From NCBI GenBank assembly GCA_964542585.1, contig CAZIUI010000003.1, forward strand, positions 113,919 to 177,918: DNA of 64,000 nt, in the 5' to 3' direction. Below are positions 50,492 to 60,000 of the stretch, one piece after another. The position numbers and the translations under genes are program-made. Each line of letters begins with the position of its first letter. The first letter of the stretch is position 1. The notes beneath the pieces were generated by a model. That model did no database searches, was not told the DNA's origin, and saw only the letters and a list, made by a program, of their open reading frames with translations. Origin of the DNA: CAYYUA01 sp964542585. Its GTDB lineage: Bacteria; Bacteroidota; Bacteroidia; CAILMK01; CAYYUA01.

Positions 50492-52240
50492 ATGGCAAAT
50501 GAAGAGCACAGTAGTCAGCTAGACCGCATGTTTAGGAAGTATAACCGATTTGCTGCTAAGCCTAACTCTATTAATAGCAATAAACACTTTGACGTTCACC
50601 CGCCCGTTTTCTGGACGGCCGCTATTCTCGCTTTGATATTCATCGTAACCACCATTGTTGTTGGTGGCGAGCAGATGTCCAGCATTTTCAGTAAGCTACA
50701 AACCAGTATTAGTGATGCAGCAGGATGGTTTTTTATCCTTACGGTTAATTTTTTCATGGTTTTCATTTTCATCCTGGGTTTTAGCAAGTTCGGGAAGATT
50801 CGCTTAGGTGGTAATAACGCAAGACCTGAATTTAGCACCACTGCGTGGTTTTCCATGCTATTTAGTGCCGGAATGGGTATTGGGCTTATATTTTACAGCG
50901 TAGCGGAGCCCATGATCCATTACCTCAACCCACCCACCGCTACCGGTGGTACGGAAGAGGCGGCAGTCGAAGCCATGCGTTTCACCTTTTTACATTGGGG
51001 TTTGCATGCCTGGGCTATTTATGCATTGGTAGCCTTATCCTTAGCATTCTTCTGCTATAACCGTGGGCTACCGCTTTCCATAAGATCCCTCTTCCATCCT
51101 ATCTTAGGAACTCGGGTTTACGGAGCCTGGGGTGATTTGATAGATATTCTGGCTGTTTTATCTACCCTTTTTGGTTTGGCAACTTCCCTGGGCATTGGCG
51201 TCCAGCAAATCAATTCAGGGCTAGGATACCTATTTGGGAGTCAAGGAGGCCTCAAGATTTTAGGTGAAACTGCTACGATCATGGAGCCCACCAAGCTGGT
51301 CGAAATTCTGCTAATTGCCGGTATAACGGCCGTAGCAACTTTATCGGTTGTATCCGGGATTGATAAGGGCGTCAAATTCCTTAGTGAACAAAACATCCGC
51401 ATTGGCGCTATTTTGCTGTTGTTCCTGATCATCATTGGACCTTCCCTCTTCATACTTGACAGCTTAACCCAAAACATCGGTGCTTATTTGGCTGGTATAC
51501 TGGAAACGGGATTCTGGACCGAATCTTACCAAAATACTACTTGGCAGAATGGCTGGACGGTATTCTACTGGTCCTGGTGGATCGCATGGTCGCCATTCGT
51601 AGGGACTTTTATTGCTCGTGTTTCAAAGGGGCGTACCATCAAGGAGTTTGTTTTCGGCGTTTTACTAGTGCCTACCATTATCACTTTCTTATGGCTATCA
51701 GCTTTTGGTGGTTCTGCTGTTTACCTCGAATTGTTTGGGGAGGGAGGTGTAGCGCAACCAGCCAATGAGAATTATTCAACAGCCCTTTTTGTCTTGTTGG
51801 AAAAATTTCCTCTGAGTACCATTACTTCAGCTTTAGGAGTTATCTTGGTGGCGAGCTTTTTTGTAACCTCCTCAGATTCGGGCTCCCTGGTAGTTGATAG
51901 CTTAACATCTGGCGGAAAAATTGATGCCCCCGTTGGTCAGCGAATTTTCTGGGCCAATACGGAAGGTGCGGTAGCGGCTGTGCTTTTATACGGGGGAGGG
52001 CTTAGCGCTCTACAGACCGCAGTAATCACAACAGGGTTGCCATTTGCATTAATCCTTATTGTGATGTGCATTAGCCTTTATAAAGGGTTGGAAAAAGAAT
52101 ATGCTGAAGAACAAGAAAAGGCCGCTGCTGATGAAAGGCAGTCCTACTACGACCTGCTACAAAATCTGGTATCTAAACACCGCGGACAGCGGTCCGGAAA
52201 GGAAAAAAGCGAAGAGAACAAAGCAAATAAAAAATTCTAA
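50492..52240 (+). CDS. BCCT-family betaine/choline/carnitine transporter
   Basis: 582 residues with 12 hydrophobic helices. Family signature GWTVFYWSWWIAWSPFVGTF, giving the WSWWIAW aromatic box at 360-366, plus GMGIGLIFYSVAEPMIHYL and the SSDSGSLVVDSL segment near the end. The Trp/Tyr box binds quaternary ammonium substrates. The C-terminal tail (~520-582) is long, charged and could regulate activity as in osmosensory carriers. Glycine betaine is the likely substrate because a betaine-binding lipoprotein follows. Confidence 0.94.
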   Translation: MANEEHSSQLDRMFRKYNRFAAKPNSINSNKHFDVHPPVFWTAAILALIFIVTTIVVGGEQMSSIFSKLQTSISDAAGWFFILTVNFFMVFIFILGFSKFGKIRLGGNNARPEFSTTAWFSMLFSAGMGIGLIFYSVAEPMIHYLNPPTATGGTEEAAVEAMRFTFLHWGLHAWAIYALVALSLAFFCYNRGLPLSIRSLFHPILGTRVYGAWGDLIDILAVLSTLFGLATSLGIGVQQINSGLGYLFGSQGGLKILGETATIMEPTKLVEILLIAGITAVATLSVVSGIDKGVKFLSEQNIRIGAILLLFLIIIGPSLFILDSLTQNIGAYLAGILETGFWTESYQNTTWQNGWTVFYWSWWIAWSPFVGTFIARVSKGRTIKEFVFGVLLVPTIITFLWLSAFGGSAVYLELFGEGGVAQPANENYSTALFVLLEKFPLSTITSALGVILVASFFVTSSDSGSLVVDSLTSGGKIDAPVGQRIFWANTEGAVAAVLLYGGGLSALQTAVITTGLPFALILIVMCISLYKGLEKEYAEEQEKAAADERQSYYDLLQNLVSKHRGQRSGKEKSEENKANKKF

Positions 52241-52274
52241 ACATGGCCGCCCATCGCCAAACCCCTAAATCAAT

Positions 52275-53195
52275 ATGAGCACAACATTCCGGCAAATCAT
52301 AATACCCCTGGACCTGACCAGTATGGATACGCTGGTTATAAAGTATGCATCCTTCCTGGCTCAAAAACTTAAGCCAGATGCCATTACTTTTATCCATGTC
52401 ATTGAGAGCTATAACCTTCCTAATGAAGTACAAGATTTTTTTGAGGACCTGGATGAACCAATTGAAGAAATAATCAAAAAGGAATTAAACCAGGAAATAG
52501 AAGATTTTTACGAAGGTAGAGACCAAACGGATGTTCATGTTCAAGTCATGGAGGGTAATCCTACCAATGTTATATTAAAAGAGGCTGATCGCATTGGTAC
52601 TGATTTGGTGGTGATGGGCAAGAAAACCGGATTTAAGGGTAAAGGTATCCTTACAGGGAAGATCGCTCGGCTCATCCACTGTTCAATCCTGATCTTACCG
52701 GAATCTACGAGGCTTCAGTTGCAGAAAATTCAAGTCCCGGTTGACTTTTCTAAATTTTCTCAAATGGCTTTGAGACAAGCTCTTAGCATTTCGAAAGTTT
52801 TCGATTCTGAAATTGTAGCTCAGCATATTTACTCCATTCCCACCCACTATTACCCCTATATTACACCCACTCAAAAGATAGATAAGCCAATTGAGAAGCA
52901 CGCTAAACAAGAGTATGAGAAGTTTCTCAAAAAAGTGGCGCGACCTAAACCCAATATCCGCTGCGTATTTATGAAGGACGAAGGGGCTGATATATCTCAA
53001 CGAATCTATGACCTTGCAATTGGAGAGGGCTCAGACCTGATCGTGATAGGATCAAAAGGGCTTACAGATGCAGCATCCTACCTTATCGGTAGTGCGGCTG
53101 AAAAACTGACGGCCTATGATAAAACCATTCCTCTGTTAATATTCAAGGATAAAGATGAAAACTATGGGCTACTAGACGTTCTATTGAACCGTTAG
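52275..53195 (+). CDS. Tandem universal stress protein
   Basis: 306 residues with two Usp domains. The first (about 1-145) opens FRQIIIPLDLTSMDTLVIKYA and has GTDLVVMGKKTGFKGKGILTG. The second (about 148-300) opens KIQVPVDFSKFSQMALRQAL and has a complete ATP-site GSKGLTDAASYLIGSAAEK. It starts 34 bases after the BCCT gene, so it may sense osmotic or energy status for the transporter. Confidence 0.92.
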   Translation: MSTTFRQIIIPLDLTSMDTLVIKYASFLAQKLKPDAITFIHVIESYNLPNEVQDFFEDLDEPIEEIIKKELNQEIEDFYEGRDQTDVHVQVMEGNPTNVILKEADRIGTDLVVMGKKTGFKGKGILTGKIARLIHCSILILPESTRLQLQKIQVPVDFSKFSQMALRQALSISKVFDSEIVAQHIYSIPTHYYPYITPTQKIDKPIEKHAKQEYEKFLKKVARPKPNIRCVFMKDEGADISQRIYDLAIGEGSDLIVIGSKGLTDAASYLIGSAAEKLTAYDKTIPLLIFKDKDENYGLLDVLLNR

Positions 53196-53302
53196 ATCTT
53201 TACGCTCCATCATTACTTTTAAGGAGGTTGGGTAACTATTTAGAAAAAACCTTGTATAGAATCGAACGTTTTGTAGATTTACACTTAACCAACACTTGCT
53301 TT

Positions 53303-54283
53303 ATGAAAAAAGAACCCAGCAGTTGGGTGAGTTTAATTTTGGTATCTATAGGTTTGTTATCCTTAACTGGATGCCAGGACTCCTCAACCCAAAATGGAAA
53401 AGGACAGGCAAACAAAGAAGAAACTACCACTTCCAGCGAAACCCGTAGTCATAGTTACCCCAAACCCAAACAACCTGCCACAAGGGGTGGTAAAATGATG
53501 ACGCCCGACACCGGCGTTATAACAATTGGATACGTAAATTGGACTGAGGGTATTGCCATGACTCATATTGTGGAAGCAATTCTGGAAGAAGAACTTGGCT
53601 TAAAAGTCAGGAAACAAAAAGGTTATGTAGGACAAGTGTTGGATTCACTTGCAATGGGAAGCCATGATATCTTTCTGGATCACTGGTTAGCAGCTGACTC
53701 TTCCTTGGATGAGATGGCTGATTTTAATGACGTCAACATCAATTACCGCAATGCTTGCATGGGATTAGTTGTACCTGAATATATGCCAGTTGAAAGCATC
53801 TCTGACCTTAAAAACTATAAAAAAACACAGCAAGAGATCATTGGCATAGACCAAGGCGCTGATGTCATGCATAAGACCACAAAAGCAATCAAAGCCTACG
53901 ATCTTGACTACGAATTAATCGTTAGTAGTGGCCCTGCTATGATACGTGAGTTGCAGCAACATATCAAGGATAAAAACCCGATTATTGTTACTGGCTGGCG
54001 TCCGCATTGGAAGTTCGGTCGCTACGACCTCAAATTTCTTGATGACCCCAAAAAGATCTTTGGTTCGCGCAAAAACATTCACACCCTTACCCGGAAAGGG
54101 ATGGAAAAGGATCATCCAAAAGCTATTGCCTTCCTGAAAAAATTTCAAATGAACACTTTCCAGCTAAGCAACCTAATGGAGGTGTTCGCCCAATCTGATA
54201 ACTGGGAAAAAGCAGCCGAGCAGTGGTGCTCTAATCACCAGGAATTGATCAAGCAATGGCTTCCTGAAAAGCCGGCTTCTTAA
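53303..54283 (+). CDS. Glycine betaine-type ABC substrate-binding lipoprotein (OpuAC-like), no ABC partners nearby
   Basis: 326 residues from ATG 53303; an upstream in-frame TTG at 53228 would precede the signal peptide by 25 unrelated residues. Lipobox LLSLTGC. The OpuAC domain starts TIGYVNWTEGIAMTHIVEAIL and includes FLDHWLAADS, IGIDQGADVMHK and VTGWRPHWKFGRYDL with aromatic residues that form the betaine cage in ProX/OpuAC. Normally it works with a permease and ATPase, but neither is adjacent. It follows the BCCT carrier and Usp genes. Confidence 0.9.
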   Translation: MKKEPSSWVSLILVSIGLLSLTGCQDSSTQNGKGQANKEETTTSSETRSHSYPKPKQPATRGGKMMTPDTGVITIGYVNWTEGIAMTHIVEAILEEELGLKVRKQKGYVGQVLDSLAMGSHDIFLDHWLAADSSLDEMADFNDVNINYRNACMGLVVPEYMPVESISDLKNYKKTQQEIIGIDQGADVMHKTTKAIKAYDLDYELIVSSGPAMIRELQQHIKDKNPIIVTGWRPHWKFGRYDLKFLDDPKKIFGSRKNIHTLTRKGMEKDHPKAIAFLKKFQMNTFQLSNLMEVFAQSDNWEKAAEQWCSNHQELIKQWLPEKPAS

Positions 54284-54348
54284 ATATTTTTAGGTTTGAT
54301 TATCCGATCTAAGAACTGCACAAATGCCAATATTGTGCATTTGCCACC

Positions 54349-56370
54349 ATGGACACGTTCCAAAAATTGAATTTCCCTCAATTTTACCACTACAAGAAGT
54401 ATAAGCAGCACTTTGAGGAACTTGTTCAATTAGAGCGCCGGGAAGAAATTGACCGGCATCTGGATGAGATCAAGCAGATGAGTGCTGCCAGGCGCGCGGA
54501 AGCCGGAAGGGCTATTTTAAACCTAAAAGGCCGAAACGCAGGGCATGGTTTAGGTGGAGCCCATTTGGTAAAGCTGGTCAGCCAAATTCGCCTCCCGTAC
54601 AATGAAATCAGTGTAGGAGACTTGGTAATCCTAAGCACTGGTCAGCCTAACGGAAAGGAACCCCAAGCAACTGTAACTGAGAAGACAAACTTCGCTGTAA
54701 CAGTTGCTTTTAATAGCAAACCCCCGCCCTACGCTTACAAGCGAGGACTGCGGTTGGACCTCTTCGCCAATGACATTGTTTACCAGCGGATGCTAGAAGC
54801 GCTAAAGGAGGTCAAGCGTCACGATGTCCTATTGAACCTGCTCCTGGGGAAGTATCCTTTTTACTTCAATGATGGCTTTAAAAGGGCGTTTTTCAACCCT
54901 CAACTTAACGAAACTCAACAACTTGCGGCACAAAGCGCAGTTCGCGCTCGACCGGCTTTTCTGATTCATGGTCCACCTGGTACGGGTAAAACCACGACTG
55001 TAGTAGAGGCTATTCAGCAATCAGCGAAACAGGGCGAGCACATTCTTGCAACGGCTGACTCCAATACTGCCGTGGATAACCTTGTATCGAAACTGGTCGA
55101 GCAGAATGTAAAAGTAATTCGCATAGGTAACCCTGCGCGGATCAACCAGGATTTGATCACTTACTCATTGGATTACCAGCTACAGGATGAAACCGACTAC
55201 CAGCAAGCCCAGAAAGCTTGGGAAAACATTGATGAACTCAAAGAGCAGCAGAAACAATTTATAGCCGCAACGGGGCAAAGTAGAAGGGGGCTTAGAGACA
55301 AACAAATTCGCGAATTGGCTGCTGAGGGTAAGACATCAAGGGGCATCCCGCCGGGAAAAATCCAGAGTATGGCCCGATGGCTCGATTTACAAGAAAAGGT
55401 CAGCGAGAAAGCTGACGAAGCTTTAAAACTTGAACAGCAGGCAACACGAAAGTTACTGGACGAAGCAACGGTTGTTTGTGCTACTAACGCTACAGCCGGG
55501 GCCTCCATTTTAGAGGATTACAGATTTGATACGGTGGTAATTGATGAAGCTACCCAGAGTATTGAGCCTGCCACCTTAGTACCCATGGTTAAAGGTTGGT
55601 GCTACATCATGGCTGGCGATCATCAGCAATTACCTCCCACAGTTCTTAACCGAGAGGCCCAACAATCGCTTCAAATAACCCTGTTTGAGCGGCTCCGAGC
55701 TCAATACAGCACTGAAATGAATGGCATGCTGACTGTCCAATACAGGATGCATGAAGCCATCATGGCATTCCCGAATCAAGCCTTTTACGATACTCAACTA
55801 AAGGCTCACCCTTCAGTGGCCAACCATTCCCTGGAATCCTACGAGTTTAAAAAACACCATGACGCCCTTCCTGCATGGGTAGTAAGCGCCATCCAACCTT
55901 CCCCCGTCAGTCTTTTCCTAAATACGAAAGATGCAGGTATAGAGGAGCAAGCCCCTCGCTCCTATTCCTACAGGAATCCAACAGAAGCATCAGCCCTTCA
56001 TCAACTGGGCGAGGCTTTGATTACTGCAGGATTACCCCCTCAGGAATTGGGTATTATATCGCCTTATCAAGAGCAGGTGCGACTCCTAAAAGATTTATTT
56101 GGCCATCCAAGCAACCCGGAAGTCAAAACAGTTGATGGTTTTCAGGGAAGGGAAAAAACGGTTATTCTTTTATCCTTTGTCCGATCAAATAAAAAGGGCG
56201 AGTTGGGTTTCTTAACCGATTACAGGCGCCTGAATGTGGCTTTGACCCGTGCTCGCCGTAAACTAATCATGGTCGGAAACGCCAACATGCTTAGCCAAAA
56301 CAAAATCTACGGGAGGTTACTTGAGCAGGTAGAAACCCACGAACTTCAGCCCGAACAAGAAGCTAGATAA
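54349..56370 (+). CDS. Superfamily 1 (IGHMBP2/Dna2-like) helicase
   Basis: 673 residues. The N-terminal region (~1-180) includes an RNA/DNA-binding OB-like part (ISVGDLVILSTGQPNGKEPQATVTEK). Walker A GPPGTGKTTTVVEAIQQS near 207, motif Ia ATADSNTAVDNLVSKL, motif II VVIDEATQSIEPATLVP, motif III AGDHQQLPPTV, and motifs IV-VI at QYRMHEAIM, VDGFQGREKTVILLSFVRSN and NVALTRARRKLIMVGN. This is the UPF1/SMUBP2 helicase group common in Bacteroidota, with a likely role in RNA or DNA repair. The unknown gene after it starts 6 bases later. Confidence 0.93.
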   Translation: MDTFQKLNFPQFYHYKKYKQHFEELVQLERREEIDRHLDEIKQMSAARRAEAGRAILNLKGRNAGHGLGGAHLVKLVSQIRLPYNEISVGDLVILSTGQPNGKEPQATVTEKTNFAVTVAFNSKPPPYAYKRGLRLDLFANDIVYQRMLEALKEVKRHDVLLNLLLGKYPFYFNDGFKRAFFNPQLNETQQLAAQSAVRARPAFLIHGPPGTGKTTTVVEAIQQSAKQGEHILATADSNTAVDNLVSKLVEQNVKVIRIGNPARINQDLITYSLDYQLQDETDYQQAQKAWENIDELKEQQKQFIAATGQSRRGLRDKQIRELAAEGKTSRGIPPGKIQSMARWLDLQEKVSEKADEALKLEQQATRKLLDEATVVCATNATAGASILEDYRFDTVVIDEATQSIEPATLVPMVKGWCYIMAGDHQQLPPTVLNREAQQSLQITLFERLRAQYSTEMNGMLTVQYRMHEAIMAFPNQAFYDTQLKAHPSVANHSLESYEFKKHHDALPAWVVSAIQPSPVSLFLNTKDAGIEEQAPRSYSYRNPTEASALHQLGEALITAGLPPQELGIISPYQEQVRLLKDLFGHPSNPEVKTVDGFQGREKTVILLSFVRSNKKGELGFLTDYRRLNVALTRARRKLIMVGNANMLSQNKIYGRLLEQVETHELQPEQEAR

Positions 56371-56375
56371 ACCGT

Positions 56376-56984
56376 ATGAAGGGCTATAAGCGAACCCGAT
56401 ACCATTTGGTTACCACTTTGATTGCTTTGGCCCGCAGGTTTTATAATGATTTATCATACAATGAAAACATGAAAAACTCCCAAAATAGGCCTCCAGAGCG
56501 CTTAGAGTCCTTTATTGCACTGCTTTTCATCTTTGATTACTTATTAAATAAACAGCAGATACCTGATGAACTCCGGCAGGGTTTCTTGTCAGATGTTTTT
56601 AAATATTTGTCAAAGAGCCACAGAAAACAAGTGGATGATCCTGATCCAGTTGGAGTTTTTGAGGAGCGTTTCAATCAATATGCCGATTATGGGGTCAATA
56701 AAGGAGCTCAATGGTTTGAATGGCTGGTACCCGACCTTTATCAAAAATTAAAAGGTTGTCATCAAACGGGAGCAGTTCAGCAAGATTATCCCATCGGTAA
56801 TATCAATCCACCAACCGTATTTTCCGAACAGGTTCATTTCCACTATCAGTTTGCAGAAAAGCTCATTGAGGCTATAATTGAGCAGCATACAGCCTTCAGC
56901 GCTTATCGAAAAGCCCAGACAGCAATGGGAGAAGCTCCCGTTACAGTTTTAGGCTTTCTTAAGGCACAGGCGAAAGGGCTGTAG
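56376..56984 (+). CDS. Unknown protein encoded after the SF1 helicase
   Basis: 202 residues, no signal peptide. Mostly helical by pattern: RPPERLESFIALLFIFDYLLNKQQIPDELRQGF, EERFNQYADYGVNKGAQWFEWLVPDL and YQFAEKLIEAIIEQHTAFSAY. The family is not recognised. Its start lies 6 bases after the helicase, suggesting one transcript. The stop codon sits inside a perfect palindrome (AAAGGGCT and AGCCCTTT around GT) that may form a terminator. Confidence 0.72.
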   Translation: MKGYKRTRYHLVTTLIALARRFYNDLSYNENMKNSQNRPPERLESFIALLFIFDYLLNKQQIPDELRQGFLSDVFKYLSKSHRKQVDDPDPVGVFEERFNQYADYGVNKGAQWFEWLVPDLYQKLKGCHQTGAVQQDYPIGNINPPTVFSEQVHFHYQFAEKLIEAIIEQHTAFSAYRKAQTAMGEAPVTVLGFLKAQAKGL

Positions 56985-56996
56985 CCCTTTCTTTCA
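56973..56996 (+). terminator. Putative terminator overlapping the stop codon of the helicase operon
   Basis: AAAGGGCT (56973-56980) and AGCCCTTT (56983-56990) are perfect complements around GT; the TAG stop is inside. A short pyrimidine-rich stretch (CTTTC) follows. The effective loop is four bases. Confidence 0.5.
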
Positions 56997-57071
56997 ACAG
57001 GTTTTTTATCATTTGTTGACCAAAATGACGAAATCGCTTTAAACTAAAGAGCTTACACCATGCTCATTAAG

Positions 57072-60000
57072 CTAGCGAATAAGCATGACCTGCCCATCCC
57101 GCTTTATAAACCTTCCATCTGCGCCCTTAGCTGTAATGACATAGGTATAGCTTCCTGTAGGCAATTTTTCTCCATTGTAAAGCCCATGCCAGGCATCCTG
57201 CTTTCCATCTCCTTCAAAAACTTGCTCACCCCAACGATTATAAACCCGGATCTTAACATTTGTGAAATAAGTTCCTTTTACGTAAAAACTATCATTGTAT
57301 CCATCACCATTGGGGGAGAAGGCATCCGGTACGAATATCCGAACGGTTGGGTCAATGCAGCTTACATTAGAAAACGTCCGGACAGTTGTATCAGGATCTG
57401 ATTTAACACCTGCTATCCGGTAACACAACTGTCCCAAATTCAGGGTTGAAAGGGTATCAATTAATTGCCGGCGACTAGGGAACAGATCATCAAAGCTCCT
57501 AATAGTTCTAAATCCTTCCCCATTTGCTTTCGAAAGCTGTACCTGGTAATACCTTACCGGCCAGCCCCGATAGCCAGACCAGTTTAAAATCGGATCGCCA
57601 TCACCCTCATTAGCATCAAGTTGAATGGGGCGGTGGGCCGGCTGATTAAACGGGCCTTCATTGCCGCAGCTATCAACTAGCTGTATTTGGTAACTGTATT
57701 TGTGGGAATCCACATTAACAGCTGTATCCGCAAACCTTTGAACCGTATGATCTACTAAAGCCAGCTTTTTGAAAGGGTTATCACCTTTAGACCGCTGTAG
57801 CCGGTAAAACTTGGGGATGGCCGAATTAGCAGGCTTCCAGGTTAAAACATTCCGCCCATCAGGTGTTGTACTAGCTTTCACAACGGGGGTGACTGAAGGC
57901 TCACCATAAATAATGACCTTTTGACTAAAGGTATCTGAACAGCTAAATGAACTGGTAACTTTTAGTTGTACGTTATAGGAGCCGCCTGATGCGAAAGTGT
58001 GGGTCGGATTCGGTTTTGAAGCTTGGCTACCATCATCAAATTTGTAATTCCAAGTTGAAATACTGTCTTCAATAATACTTGATTCATCCTGAAAAGTAAG
58101 TTCCTGACCAACACAACCCCGATCGGCTGAAAATTGCCCATCAGGATGCGGCTTAACGACCATAGTTTTTTGTAGCGTATCCTTACAACCATCTGCAGTG
58201 GTAGTGGCTAACCTTACCTTAAAACTACCGGTTGTATCATACTGATGGCTAGCTGTTTCTGATCGACCCATGTTCCCATCACCAAAAAACCAGAAATATT
58301 CCATATTGGACGTAGGCTGATTACTTTTATTGGTAAATTCAAACAAATGACCACGCTTGCATTGGAGCGAATCATTAACGCTGAACGCCACATTGGTTTG
58401 GGGCGCAACAGTAAGCTGCAGTAAAGCTGTATCACGGCAACCGCTATCTGAGACTGCTACCATTTGAGGTTCATAACTACCTGGCTTGGAATACCTGTGT
58501 TTCGGGGCCTTTTTATTGCTAGAAGTGGTATCGTCAAAAAACCAATTATAATTTAAGGTACCCGTGGAAATATTGGAGTTATTGGTAAAGTTGAAAAGAT
58601 TTGGATCCAGGCATTGCTTGGAATCATTTACCGCTACACGGGAATTTGGCATTGGATCGGTATAAAGGTTATTTTTAGTGGTATCCAGACATCCTTTCCC
58701 AGTTTTAACGATTTGCGTTACCGGGAAGGTATCAACCTGTTGATAACGGTGGTTCGGGTTGGCCTTGGTACTTGATGAACTATCTCCAAAATCCCACTTA
58801 TAGTTGAGGACGCCATTCCTGAGCTTAGTTTTATCGGTAAGATTAAAGTTATTATTTCCAAGGCATTGGGCTGGATCCTTGACTTCAAAGGCTGCTGTGG
58901 GTTCAGGATGTACAGTCACGCCTTGATAAGCCGTATCAAAACATCCTTTGTTAGAGCGCGCCACCATTCTGATGGTGAAATCACTAGCTGTGTCATACAC
59001 TACCTTAGGTGATATGGCGGAAGCTTTGGAATTGTTGCCAAATTCCCATTGATAACTAAGGTTACCCTTTAAAATGCTTGACGTATTCTGTAACTTAAAA
59101 CGGTTCACATCCAGGCATTGGGCACTATCCTTCATACCAATGGCGGCATCTGGCATCGGATGAACCGTAACTTTACGAAAAGCCGAGTCCCGGCATCCAC
59201 TATCAGATCTGGCCCTTAATTTCACACGGTACGTCCCCATATTGGCATAGCGGTTCACCACAGAATCTCCCATTTGCTGACTTCCATCATCAAAAAACCA
59301 TTTAAAGTTCAGATTCCCCGTATTTATTGAACTTGTACTAGTAAAAAGGTAACGATTACGCTTTAAACATTGGGCTGAATCCTGGCTGTAAGCAAATGAA
59401 GGTTCAGGCTTGGGGTTTACCCTGATCGGATCTTTAGCGGTATCCCGACAACCTTTATTGGAAGTTGCCACTAGCTGTAATTGGTACGTCCCAGAAGATT
59501 GGTAAGTATGGGTTGGAGAATTCTTAGATGCAGAATCCCCATCACCGAAAAACCACTTTTCTGTTAGCCCACCTTTAGAAATATTGCTATTCCCGGTAAA
59601 CTGAAACTGGTTCCCAGATAGGCACTGGGCGCCATCCTTCACTGAAAATTCTGCTTGAGGCATCGGTTGCACCCTCACTTTTCCGCGACTGGTATCCGTA
59701 CACCCGGGGTTTGATTTAACACGCAGGGCAATCGCATAGGTGCCGGTATCACTGTAGGTATGTTTTGGAGCCGGCTTAGTACTTGTATTGGTATCTCCAA
59801 AATTCCAGGAAAAATCCAACTTACCACTATCAATGGTAGTATTATTAAGAAGCTTAAAGCGATTACTCCTTAAGCACTGAGCTGAATCAGGCACATCAAA
59901 ACTGGAAACAGGATTGGGATTAACAGGCTGCGTTTTGATAACACTATCCTTACACTGAAAATTGGAAGTTACCGTAAGTTCTACTTGATAGTTGCCATTA

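Noticed and set aside
54264..54280. Palindrome AAGCCGGCTT at the end of the betaine-binding gene as a terminator
   Set aside because: No loop and no T run of useful length; inside the coding region.
57060..57401. 113-codon plus-strand ORF opposite the surface protein C-terminus
   Set aside because: Mirror of the type B sorting domain coding sequence; shadow ORF.
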